Positions 10,602-20,700 of a DNA stretch of 64,000 bases are shown one piece after another. The notes under the pieces were generated by a model. The model was not told where the DNA came from and searched no databases. It was given only the letters and a program-made list of their open reading frames with translations. How positions within the stretch are numbered: the first letter of the stretch is position 1; the number at the start of each line of letters is the position of its first letter. A program made the translations under genes and the position numbers. The stretch is from Dendrolimus kikuchii (taxonomy: Eukaryota; Arthropoda; Insecta; Lepidoptera; Lasiocampidae): contig CM034407.1 of assembly GCA_019925095.2 (NCBI GenBank), forward strand, positions 7,256,710 through 7,320,709, read 5' to 3'.

Positions 10602-10832
10602 ACTAGCTGTGCTCTCGACGTCGCCTGCGTGGAACTTGTTTTCAAAACCCCCATATTTTGAAACATTCTTCATTGGTGCTCCGCTCTTATTAGTCTTAGC
10701 GTGATGATATATAACCTATATCCTTCCTTAATAAATGGGCTATCTAACACTGAAAGAATTTTTCAAATAAAACCTGTAGTTCCTGAGATTAGCGCGTTCA
10801 AACAAATTCTTCAGCTTTATATATTAGTATAA
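10602..10832 (+). repeat. Family U dispersed repeat
   Basis: Begins TAGCTGTGCTCTCGACGTCG and ends CAGCTTTATATATTAGTATA. A close copy is at 24480-24730. Repeats with this head and tail are abundant in insect genomes, but the mobilising machinery is not evident here. Confidence 0.75.
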
Positions 10833-11221
10833 AATTTAACAGTGTTTCAGAATATAAAAAAGCAGTTAAGGGGTCACTTATTTTAACAATGAAGTTCGTT
10901 TTATTTTTCTTTTCTTTATAGACAAAGATGAAACATAGTTGAGTTCAGGTCGGTGAGTCTCAAAATGTATATTTATCTTTTGTAATTAAATATACAAATA
11001 TTACTACAAATGTTATAATAGTAGAGATGTATAAATGACGAAAGACGCACCACGCATGTCTTGGGGCGCAGAGGCGGCGTAGAGCGTGGGCGTGGGCCAT
11101 CGCATACGGTCTCGCACCCCTAGGGGCCTCGCACCTCGAAAACAGGACGAATAAACTTTTTTGTCGCGAATATAATTTCAAAAATTTTATTCGTCGTAAA
11201 ACAAATAATCCTTATTTAATA

Positions 11222-11791
11222 GGATGGCGCAAAACAAAAGCCGACTTTTTTTGAGTCTCGAGTAAAAAAATGTTAGTTTTTAATATTTTAAGAAGCCCCT
11301 TCAAAGGCCAGCTCAAAAAATTTAAGAGGTACCTCCAAATTGTTTAAGATTTCAAAAATCGTCAAAAACTGATTTTTATTTATTCAAAATTTTTTCTCGT
11401 TGCGGTATAATTTTATAGATCAAAAAAGAATACATTTCTGAAAGTTTTAGTTCCAAGTTTGAATTTTAAAAGGTCGTTCACAATTTTTTAAAATTTACTA
11501 GTGCCTTACTCGCTTGAAAAAATGTAAAGTAATTATGAGCGACCTTTTAAAATTCAAATTTTGATCTGAAACTTTCAGAAACGTAATATTTTTTGGTCTA
11601 CAAAATTATACGGTAACGAGAAAGAAAATTGAATAAAATGAGCATATTTTGGCGATTTTTTGAAATTTTGAAAAATTTGGAGCGACTATTTTTTTTTTGA
11701 GCTGTCCATTGGAGAGGGAGTTCTTAAAACATTATAAACTAAAATTTTTTCACTCGAGACTAAAAAAAGTCGGTTTTTTTGCACCATTCTG
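11222..11791. mobile_element. 570-bp foldback element with TA flanks
   Basis: The two halves are inverted repeats: GGATGGCGCAAAACAAAAGC at the left, and CAGAATGGTGCAAAAAAACC reading inward from the right, followed by shared CCGACTTTTTTT and AGTCTCGAGT. Arms of roughly 270 bp meet near 11500. TA lies immediately outside both ends, compatible with a Tc1/mariner-type MITE. No ORF. Confidence 0.7.
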
Positions 11792-11920
11792 TATTTATTA
11801 CGCATACTATTTTTTTTTATTTCGGCTAGCGACATTCGCGGTAACTATTATGGGGAACCACCGCCAGCCAGGGCCAGTATATCATTTTCAATTGTTTTTC
11901 AAATCCAACTTTTTGCATTT

Positions 11921-12116
11921 TTTTTATTTTTTTTTATTGCAGGAGATCAGAAGACAGGCAGACGGCCCACTTGATGGAAAGCGGTCACCATCGCCTATGG
12001 ACATTTGCAACACCAAAGTTGCTACAAATGCGCTGCTGCTCGCTTAAGGGAAACTGGAACCTGGTCACTAATGCCGGAACACAACTCAAGATTGTTATGG
12101 CGACATACTTTAGACC
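11921..12116 (-). repeat. SINE-A, truncated after ~190 bp
   Basis: Starts TTTTTATTGCAGGAGATCAG and breaks off after GACATACTTTAGACC, so only the sense-strand 3' two thirds are kept. Confidence 0.8.
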
Positions 12117-12597
12117 ATTACTAGAGGTCCTCGCAAAATGTATGTTGCCGACATTAAATTTAGTTCTTGCTCCGTCACTGCCTGGACGTATTGGCGGATT
12201 TGACACTTGTTATCTCGATGTGAGAATTTCAACGTTCAGAACTATAATGTTATCTTATAAAGACGTTTATATGATCTAAGCTTATAAAAATAAAGTTATA
12301 AAAAATATTCATTTGATATACTTACTTCTTCTGGTAATGACATTGACTACTAGTTGGTACTAAGGTATATTTTCATTTTTAAAATAGTATTATTATTTTA
12401 TAAACGAATACAAAAATAAAAACTTGACTTGAAGTAATGTACTTGTCTTAAAAAATATTGGTAAGTGATTTAACAATATATATTTACCTTGCTTTTCCCT
12501 ATGAAATAAAATATTGCATAAAATTTTAGTTACATTATGCATTTAGATGGTTAGTTTAAATCATTTTCTACTTTAATATGATCAAGAAATTTATAGG
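12117..12597. other. Unassigned AT-rich sequence
   Basis: No gene or recognisable repeat. Confidence 0.5.
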
Positions 12598-13060
12598 GTG
12601 TAACTGATGTCCGCCGGTAGCGGGGCCTAGGCTCCAAGCTACCGGTGGTTAAGGCTCCAGAGACAGGAATCTACTCACAATACGGGCCGTGTCTAGCAGG
12701 GCTAGCTTCTGCATCCAATCCTTCACCTAGATAACAAGCGAAAGTCTTTCAAGGTGGCGGTCAAGGCTCTTCGTAGTCCGTTCACTGACACCACTATTGG
12801 TACTATGATTGTAGAGTCCACGTTCTACATTGCAGTAACCTCGTGAGTGAGATCAATATACTTTATTTGTTTTCTTTCTCGGCTTTCACGAGGTTACCAT
12901 CATGGGGAATCGCGACATCTGCAATTATAGCACGTTTCGCAGACCGATCAACTATTACAATTACAGGTTTATTGGCGACAATAGTCCTGTCTGTGATAAT
13001 TGATCGGTCCCAGTAGAGCAGATACTGACCATCGGCAATACTAATATTATCTATTAGATA
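12598..13060 (-). pseudogene. LINE C-terminal fragment with endonuclease-like segment
   Basis: The minus strand encodes WDRSIITDRTIVANKP, then DRSAKRAIIADVAIPHDGNL and VKAEKEN, followed after decay by MIVPIVVSVNGLRRAL. This pattern is typical of the C-terminal region of insect non-LTR elements with a restriction-enzyme-like (PD-D/EXK) nuclease. The acidic residue expected after the KP pair is Val here and several stops follow, so it is inactive. The 3' end carries a GCCGGTAGC/GCTACCGG stem-loop (12613-12648). It is 5'-truncated near 13060. Confidence 0.55.
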
Positions 13061-13362
13061 GGCATCTAAGATACTGTACATTACTTTTCCTTAAGTTACT
13101 GCTCCATCTAGGATAAAGTTAGTGCTAGCGGCTGTGGCCAAATGCATCTTGTTTATAGCATTATAAATAACGCCGTTAATGATTAGATACATTATGGTTA
13201 TGTACGTTATCTGTCAATGTTTAACGCCATTAACATCACAAATATTACATCTGCGCGTAACGGCCACTAACACTATCACAGATGGAGCAGTAACGTAAGG
13301 AAAAATAATATATAGTATCTTAGATAGGTACCTATTATACTCATAAATTTAATAATATTGAA
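13036..13362. repeat. Long inverted repeat abutting gene 1
   Basis: About 13036-13135 and 13255-13362 are inverted copies sharing GATGGAGCAGTAAC, TAAGGAAAA and AGTATCTTAGAT, separated by a ~120-bp loop that itself has AACGCCGTTAAT/AACGCCATTAAC symmetry. It ends about 20 bp before the gene 1 acceptor. It could be a foldback transposon or a local inverted duplication. Confidence 0.6.
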
Positions 13363-13363
13363 A

Positions 13364-13398
13364 TTTTTTATTGATTACAGGTAAGTTTTGTAGATAAA
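13364..13398 (+). other. Gene 1 splice acceptor (AG|GTAAGT)
   Basis: A pyrimidine-rich run ends in ATTACAG at 13380 and is followed immediately by GTAAGT. The frame upstream of the gene 1 ATG is open only back to a stop at 13372-13374, so an exon starting at 13381 with 18 nt of leader fits. The fused acceptor/donor resembles a recursive splice site. Confidence 0.5.
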
Positions 13399-15995
13399 AT
13401 GACAGCGGCGAACCTTTTATTAACTACTTGCATTTTAATATTATTTATTAACTGGGCTTGTACAGAAGATAATAGTAATCATACCTTGAAATATGTTCTT
13501 TATTGGACGTCATACAACGTTGCACCTTTCTACTTCATCGGTAAGGGTCAAGAAAATTTAATAAAAAAGAAATGTCCAGTTAATAATTGTTACATGACCA
13601 CAGATAGAAATTTCTTCGGCGGTGACCTTACTAAGTTCGACGCCATAGCTTTCAACGGACGCAACATGAATATACGCGACATACCTCATAACAGATCTGA
13701 ACACCAAAAATATATCTTCTTCAACATGGAATGTCCGATAAGATTGCCAACTTGTGAAGCAGTCTTTGATGGATTTTACAACTGGACGTCTACCTATAAG
13801 CTACATTCTGATATACCATATCCTTATATAATTATAAGGAATAAAGTTACTAAGGAAATTGTAGGACCAAAAGCAGACATGCAATGGGCAGATCTTCCAG
13901 ACGTAGATCACAAGATAATTAATAAGATAGCGAATAAAACTAAACTAGCAGCTTGGTTTGCATCAAATTGTAGATCACCAAGTAGAAGAGAAGACTACAT
14001 ACGTGAACTTAAAATTGCTGTAAAGCCATTTGGACATGAAGTCGACATTTATGGAAAGTGTGGTAATTTAGATTGTCCAAAGACAAAAAGAAATTATTGT
14101 GATAATATGATAAGTCAAGATTACTACTTTTATTTGTCATTTGAGAATTCCTTTGATGAGGATTACGTTACTGAGAAATTAACTAGAGCTTTAAACTACA
14201 ATGCTGTTCCCATTGTATATGGCGGAGCTGACTATAGCAGGTACCTGATAGATTTTTTATATACGTTTCGGTTTGTTATTGATTATTCTATTAGAATGAT
14301 ATTGAATTATTATTAACCGATTGAAATTGATTGATGGACATCGACTTTCTACACCCAAACTTTACGGATTGAAGGCCGCCTTACGCTGCACTTGCTGAGA
14401 CGTAGTCTCCATTTCAGAACTCGTCTGTTTCGGTAGCTATCCTGTGACGTGTATATATATTTCAAGATATGCCGGGTACCATGGTTCTGTTATGATAAAA
14501 ATCAGAGATAAGGATATCCATATGAGAACCAGGGTTAGCGACTTAGCAGGCAATTTTTTTTATTGCAGGAGTTGAGCAGACAGGCGGACGGCACACTTGA
14601 TGGAAAGCAGTTACCATCGCCTTTGGACATTTGCAACACCAAAGGTACTACAAATGCGCTACTGCTCTCTTAAGGGAGACTGGAATCTGGTCACTGATGT
14701 CGGAACACAACTCAAGGTTGTTATGGCGACATACTTTAGACCAGGGGTGGTAACCATCCAGTCGGGCAAATGCCCTACCACCTGGCTGTGGGTTGTTTTG
14801 TCGCCTCTTACGACAGGCCGCCCGGCCGCAGGAAATTGTATTCTTTCTCCGTTCCTGAACGGATAAGAATTAGAAGAAATATTAGCAAGATGATGTGGCA
14901 ACGGGCCGGTCATGTATGTTGCAGAATCGATGACTGATGGAGCAGACGAGTCCTGGAGTGGAGATCGCGTTTCAGTAAACGTAGTGTTTGACGTCCTCCA
15001 GCCCGATAGACTGACGGACGAGTGAAAGGTCACTGTGGGCGCTGGATGAGGTGTGGCGCTGAATTAAAGAGGTCTACGTCCAGCTGTGGACTGCGCTTGG
15101 CTGACGACGACTAAGTAAGAAATTCCGAGCTACTAAGCAACCAACACCTCCGTTAATACGGACACACCGTAGGTTGTATTTCCCGAGATTGTTAACCCTG
15201 TTTATCCTTATCATTGACATTAAACATAATTATGACCTGTTCATTCCAAAGATTGTGATGAAAAAAGAAATAATAATATTCTTGAAATCGATTTCAGTTA
15301 CAACGACTGCCGTTTACTGAGAGCATTTGAGCTCAGATATCCTCGGGTTTGGCCTTTGCTCATGTCTCATAAGTAATTTGTATAGTTTTTATTGATTAGG
15401 AATGTGCGATGACACTTTTCATAGAACAAACAGACTGATTTTCTCAGTAGCTAGCTTGTTTCGTCGCACTGACAACAAGCTCCATTATTACTTTGTTTTT
15501 AAAGTATTACTCCAACTTATTTGTGGCTCATGATTTCCTCTTCTATGGAAATAAAATTTAAAATTTCAAAGCAAACTTACATTAACTGTTATATACAAAA
15601 TATGTTTATTAACACAGTGTTTAGAACAAATGATAATACAGATTGTCATTGATATTTTATTTTTTAGATTTTTACCACCTGGTTCGTATATAGACGCAAG
15701 ACAATACACTCCAACGAAGCTTGCATCTTTGTTACACGAGATTTTTGGGTCGCCACAACGCTATAGAGACTTCTTTAAATGGCAAAATGTATATTCGTAC
15801 AGTGATCCAACGATGTCTAAGAATATTTGCGACGTGTGTGCTGCTTTGAACGATCAGCATAAAATGGAAACTAAGACGGTGTACAGTAATATTAGAGACT
15901 GGTTGTTAGGGTCCAATTTGCAGAGGGTTTGTAATATAAAGAAAGCCAAGCAGGTGAGGAAACCTGTCTCATCCCTATTTCCCCCAATATATTGA
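13399..15995 (+). CDS. Alpha-1,3-fucosyltransferase-like (GT10), gene 1
   Basis: Predicted to transfer fucose from GDP-fucose to GlcNAc-containing glycans in the secretory pathway. Exons 13399-14240 and 15668-15995 join in phase 2 (donor GTACCT, acceptor TTTTAG), giving 389 aa. Residues 4-20 are hydrophobic and serve as signal anchor or signal peptide. The catalytic part starts at about residue 30 (KYVLYW), so the stem is only ~10 residues. The family acceptor-side motif NWTSTYKL is at 128-135 and the donor-binding motif FENSFDEDYVTEK at 248-260, then VPIVYGGADYSR/FLPPGSY across the intron. N-glycosylation sequons include NHT, NRS, NWT and NKT. No stop or frameshift is seen. It is the paralogue of the gene at 45528 on the same strand. 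Exon 2 could end earlier, at a CAG|GTGAGG donor (15953/15954), making the last 13 residues uncertain. Substrate specificity cannot be read from sequence. Confidence 0.88.
14554..14865 (-). repeat. SINE-A inside the gene 1 intron
   Basis: Full-length copy, antisense to the gene, between the donor at 14241 and the acceptor at 15667. Its TTTTTTTATTGCAG end looks like a 3' splice site in the gene's direction and could be exonised. Confidence 0.85.
14880..15110 (+). pseudogene. LINE C-terminal remnant in the gene 1 intron
   Basis: Broken plus-strand translation resembling AGHVC-RIDD-WSRRVLEW and ending near RPAVDCAWLTTT, a pattern of RTE-like non-LTR C-termini (GHICRR..., GRP..RW, VQQWTAVG). Several stops. 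Related fragments are at 29628-29722 and 59590-59830. Confidence 0.5.
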
Positions 15996-16058
15996 TTTAA
16001 ATGCAATAACACGAGGTACGCCATTTGGTTATTGGGACCCGTAAAAATGTATTAGGAA

Positions 16059-16068
16059 AATAAATAAA
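16059..16068 (+). terminator. Gene 1 polyadenylation signals
   Basis: Two overlapping AATAAA hexamers at 16059-16064 and 16063-16068, about 65 bp after the gene 1 stop. Confidence 0.6.
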
Positions 16069-16324
16069 TTATACGAAAAATTTGTTTATTTTTTAATCAA
16101 AAATTTATTTGCCATAAAACTAGTTAGTTTAATACTTCTCAAAATAAAATATATTGGCCAGCTGCTACTATTCTTAACCACCGTAGCTGGGACTCCATGT
16201 TCCTCTGGAGCATGGCGGCAAGTTCCAATTCCAGTTGAATTTTGACGTTTTATTATAAAAAAGTGTAACGTTTTGTATTTTATATAATTATGTAAAGGTA
16301 AATAAAGATAGACAAAGCGGAAAA

Positions 16325-16565
16325 GAATACCTGCCAAAAGTTCAACTCGTGGAAAGTGGTTAACGTCACCTATAGGCGTTTGCAATACCAATGGAGATGC
16401 AGTCTGTAAGATGGGGTACAGAGGATGGGATAGGGGGATGAGACAGAAGGAATGGGAGAAAGCCACGTTATAAGGGATTGGTATAGGGGGATGGGATAGG
16501 ACAGGTTGGATAGGAGGAGGGGGAATGGGCCTTTGACAATCTCACTCAATGCACGAAACATGATC
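16325..16565 (-). repeat. SINE-B copy
   Basis: Antisense copy: GGAAAGTGGTTAACGTCACC tail, GGATGGGATAGG-rich body and CACTCAATGCACGAAAC head. The frames at 16086-16561 are by-products. Confidence 0.7.
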
Positions 16566-17380
16566 AGCTCAAGACTAACCGTTGCACGCCGATATTCTGT
16601 GAGAGACCAGACAATTCAGAAAAGAAAGAACATCTGACTAAGAAAGAGCTCTAAATAATAACCCTGACTATGTTAGGGGAGACCCTTGGCCTGAAGAACC
16701 AATATGTAAATAAGTAGATATATATATAATTTATTTGTAAAACGTAAAATATTAAGGAAATAATAATGTATTTTTTTACTATAATGATAAGGAGATAAAA
16801 TACTTACTAAGTAAAATGTTTATACAACATTTATCTAAAATTTAAGAGTCATGACCTAATAAAAGTTATCTTTTTAGGAAAATGGTAGGTTTGGATTATT
16901 ATTTAAGGTTCCTGATTAAAATATTTAAAAATAGAGTTAGTTACAGTTAAGTTTAAAATTATACGTAAGTTTATTTAATATATTAAAAAAATGTAAATTT
17001 GCCATCATTTGTCATCTTGAAAATTGGGCAGATGGTGACTCGCCACTCCCAGCATGGGCCCCAAAAAATGCCACCCAAGCTACTTCTGACGTGATGCCAT
17101 TTATTTATCACTTTCACCCCTGGAGCTTGAGTCTTAGCTCTAGCGATCTCCACTCCGTGTTGGCTGGCTAAGGCAAGCACGGAGGCGGGGGCCTTGCCTT
17201 GGCCCCCGGAGTCGGGTGCGAGGTGTCGCTACTCACCTAAGGCTTCACCACAAAGCCCCCCGCGGGTTTATTATTATAATTATTATATTTATACGTATAA
17301 TTATTGTTAACTGAGGACTTGAAGAATCGTGTACGATTCAGAAAGTGACCATACCTACTCTTGTTAAATATTTAGAAGCA
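16566..17380. other. Unassigned; contains a GC-rich block
   Basis: Mostly AT-rich. 17010-17265 is distinctly GC-rich (GCCTTGGCCCCCGGAGTCGG) and may be a LINE remnant, but no diagnostic motif was identified. Confidence 0.4.
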
Positions 17381-17403
17381 GATGAAACTCTGTTTTTCGT
17401 GTA

Positions 17404-17580
17404 TTTGTAACCGACTTCCAAAAAGAGGAGGTTCTCATTACGTATGTACTTATGTTTTTTTTATATATTTTGTTACGCGATTTCTCCGACAAATGTGGAC
17501 CGATTTATTTTTTCATTTGAAAGAGCATACTCCGTTGGTGGTTCTACTGTCATTAAGTCGGATATATGCTTGTCAGTAGT
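17404..17580 (+). repeat. Dispersed repeat with CCGACTTCCAAAAAG head
   Basis: The CCGACTTCCAAAAAGAGGAG segment followed by a T-rich part is a common insect repeat type. Similar CCGACTTC motifs occur near 24896 and 59094. Boundaries unclear. Confidence 0.4.
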
Positions 17581-18049
17581 ACAATTTTTACAGGCGCTTT
17601 ATTTCTAAAAATTTTAAACTATTTGTGTAACTAAAAAGTTAAATTTCTTTTTTTTTTACTAAAACCAAACCAACGCTACGCTTTCTTTTCTTTCGCCTTC
17701 TCCCAATTATTTGGCGGCACAATATGTCTTTCCCTTCTACACTCCTCTATTTCGAAGCACGTCCTCTGTCACCCCACAAATCATAATATCATCCTTCACA
17801 CAACCCAGAAAAAAAATTACTACGACATATTGAAGTCGGCGCCATAAGTAAAACATAAAAAACAACAACCACATTGCAAAATATAAAAAAAAAAATCGCA
17901 TATTTAAAGCACAATTTAACTTAATCTACAAGTAAATTCTTCTCGTCGTTATCTAAATTGACAGTTGGCTCTAGAGTAACGAGTCCGATGTCTGAGACAT
18001 AGTGCTACACCAATACAATGTTGCTGTCAGCGTGTTCCATTAGTAGTTC

Positions 18050-18310
18050 ACAACGCCCAAAATGCTCCGTTAGCCGTTCCACAAGACTACCGCAGTCATT
18101 GCGGTCGTGGCGAAAACGTCACTAATGACGTCATCATTTTCGATCACACGACGCTCAAAACGATCCATGTCAGAAGGTGGGTCGAATAACCGTTCCACTT
18201 GGGTTTCCGATTGTAACGCCGGCAAGCAAGTGGAACGGGAAAAATCCCGTGGTTGTTGTGCTGTCATACGATTCCACCATCCGACAAAAATCTGGGATCA
18301 CTAATCACGA
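18050..18310 (-). repeat. Family W repeat with CRE-like palindrome
   Basis: The reverse complement of about 18050-18200 matches 35650-35830, including TTCGACCCAC, TGACGTCATTAGTGACG and GGAGCATTTTGGGC. Both copies keep a short open frame (LFDP..DM...DVISDVF) with differences, so a coding origin is possible but unproved. Confidence 0.6.
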
Positions 18311-18364
18311 TCAGCGTTGCGTACGTTATCATCGCATCGTATGGCGTAAATGTAATGTAGCTCT

Positions 18365-18712
18365 AAACAGCTAACCGCTATGGAGTTTTTGGCGGGAAGT
18401 GAAAGGAGACGTTGCGCTGTACAGTTTTATTTTCTAAAAATGTGTAAAATTACTCTAAAATGAACAGTAGTTGTAGAATTTTTATAGTTCTTGAGTAGTT
18501 ATTATGTGTTTTTGTGAGAAATGTGAACTATATAGTCAAATGTGGCCTTTCGAGTTCTCACAAGAACTCCGTTGAATGGCCTCAGTTGATAACCTACAGT
18601 TCAGTTGAGCTATACATAGGCTTAAGAAAATGAAGAAACTATATTGTAATTTAAGATCTGGCTCAAAGGCCTAGCTGCCAAGCAATAAATCTAAATAAAT
18701 ACAACAAACCGC
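18365..18712 (+). repeat. Family Z repeat (~330 bp)
   Basis: Begins GGAGTTTTTGGCGGGAAGTG and ends GCCAAGCAATAAATCTAAAT. Copies at 29868-30195 (minus) and 40626-40945 (plus) have the same ends. The AATAAA-like tail suggests a retroposon. Confidence 0.75.
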
Positions 18713-20008
18713 TATATTAAATATTGGGTCTCTGACATGCCTAGAATGACGTACGTGGCCGACGTATACCTAATTTTGTCGTAGGTTAAATGACGCTACG
18801 TTTTTTTTTTTGAAATCGACCATATTAATTAATTTAAATGATAAGTTTGAACATTATTAAGGTTCTGTTGTCAAAGACTATACTTCTATAATCACAGATT
18901 TCGCCAAGGCTACAGTGTTAATTTGACTTTAACAATAAACAAAAGAGTAATGTGTGTCAAATATATGGTAGTGTGTGTAATGTTTTTTCTATTGATTTAA
19001 TGTATTTTTTATGAATAATTAAAAAAAATAGCATTCTGCACTCCTTCTCTATATAAACTATAAGTGTGCGAAATTTCATACTCCTCCGTATGCGCAATTT
19101 TCTTAAAAAGGGGTATAAAGTTTTTGCTGTTTTTGTTTTACGTATTAATATATATATTTGTCTTGTCATAACTCCTTTTAATATAATCTGAGCAAACCTA
19201 TTGAACGTCTGTTTTAACATATAATAAAAAATCTGCTATCTTTATCCTACTAAACGGCTGAATGCATTATAATAAAATATAGAAATGAGATTTATTGTAT
19301 CCTGGAACTACCTTTTATCTCAAAATTTGTGTTTAAATTCAAGCGACATAAGATTAATAAATTAAAGTGTTTTTTTGCCAAAATATGAACAAATGGCTTT
19401 AACTATTAAAATTCTATTTTATTATCCTTCAAATATCCACCAGCGGGACTCCCAATCCATGTATTATATTTGGGGACTATAGTACATCATCAGGCGAGAA
19501 ATCTAATCGTCGTTCTTTCATTTATATTTATAGTTTTAAATATAGTTAGTTAACTAACCAAATTTCTCATTACATGACAAAGCTTTAACAAAATATTATG
19601 CTTAGATAAAGTACCTTGTTTGTCACATTCTGAGTGAGTTATGACTCCTAAAGAAACTTGCACTGGGAAATCTTATCTCGCAGGGATCATATAATGTTAT
19701 ACATACCTAAAATAAAATGTTATTCTATGTAAGTATACATACATATTCATATTTATAGAAGCCTTTCTGTATGTGTCTGTGGGCGTGCATTTAAACTTAA
19801 CAGACCATTATTTGACTCTGAGTAATACAAAGCTGCCTGAGGAGGCTGTCTATAATCTGCTAGCGAGCAGGGAGAGAAGCTGACTCGGCTTGCGGGAGGC
19901 AACACAATAAATCTTTGAGGGGATAATCCCGAAACGGGCTGAATCGCGGCCTGCTTTGTTCGGACGATATGACGTACCTAGTTCACTTTGACCACTAAAA
20001 TAGATTAC
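18713..20008. other. Unassigned AT-rich sequence
   Basis: No gene or recognisable repeat. Confidence 0.5.
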
Positions 20009-20240
20009 GGCCTCTGTGGTTGAGCGGGCTAAGCCTTTGCCGGCCTACCTCACTGCAACGCAGAGGCTCCGGGTTCGATTCCTGGTATAGTAAATTTCGG
20101 AAACGTATTTTCTCCGCTATTTACTATGGTCTGGGTGTCTGGGATCGGCCCCAGAGTAGTCCGTTGTATATTACCCATAACACAAGCGTAACTTGCTTAA
20201 TTTGGGGATATACAATGTGTGTGTTTGTCTGCCGATTATT
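20009..20240 (+). repeat. tRNA-derived SINE-C, best copy
   Basis: Head has A box TGGTTGAGCGGG (about 20018) and B box GGTTCGATTCC (about 20072), then a unique body and a (TTA)n tail. ATAGATT flanks both ends and may be the target duplication. It is not a functional tRNA: the spacing between the boxes is too long and the rest does not fold as one. Confidence 0.8.
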
Positions 20241-20459
20241 ATTATTATTATAGATTTGTTTCAGAGTTCATAGATGGTATGACCTAATAAAAACTGATAC
20301 ATTTTGACGTTAAGTATTAAGAACATACTGCCATCAATAAGAACTCTTTAAAGTGCATTAAAAGCATGTGCTGAAGGTAGTTGAGTATAAAAAAATATGA
20401 GCAACTCGTATAATTTCTTTTAAGCTCAGAAAAGTTTGCAGATTATGATTGTATTACAT

Positions 20460-20700
20460 ACTAGGACATGTCCGCGACTTCGTCCACGCTTGACTTGAAA
20501 TTCCCGCGAGATTCCCAGGATATAAACCGAGACATGTAGGTGAATCCCGAACAAACAGACAAAAAATCTAAAAACAATTGCATCGTGTTCTCGATCGTTT
20601 ATATAGTCTATTCCAGTTGTTTTTTTTTTAATAGCTTTAATGTACAGACCCGGCCGGCATGTTTAGAATTTTATAATATTATAGATATGATGAAACCTCC
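20460..20700 (+). repeat. Family T repeat
   Basis: Contains GTGAATCCCGAACAAACAG, TCTATTCCAGTTGTTTTTTT and GCATGTTTAGAATTTTATA. The copy at 41868-42310 is split by a transposon; this one shows the empty site (TTTATATAGTC). Confidence 0.65.

Noticed and set aside
10960..11181. Arg/His-rich 73-codon frame on the minus strand
   Set aside because: No motif or conservation evidence; probably a by-product of a GC-rich patch.
17382..17579. Small membrane protein on the plus strand
   Set aside because: The frame overlaps a dispersed repeat head and is T-rich sequence translated as Phe/Leu; unsupported.
20009..20090. tRNA gene
   Set aside because: A and B boxes are present, but the spacing and stems do not form a tRNA and the unit recurs as a SINE.
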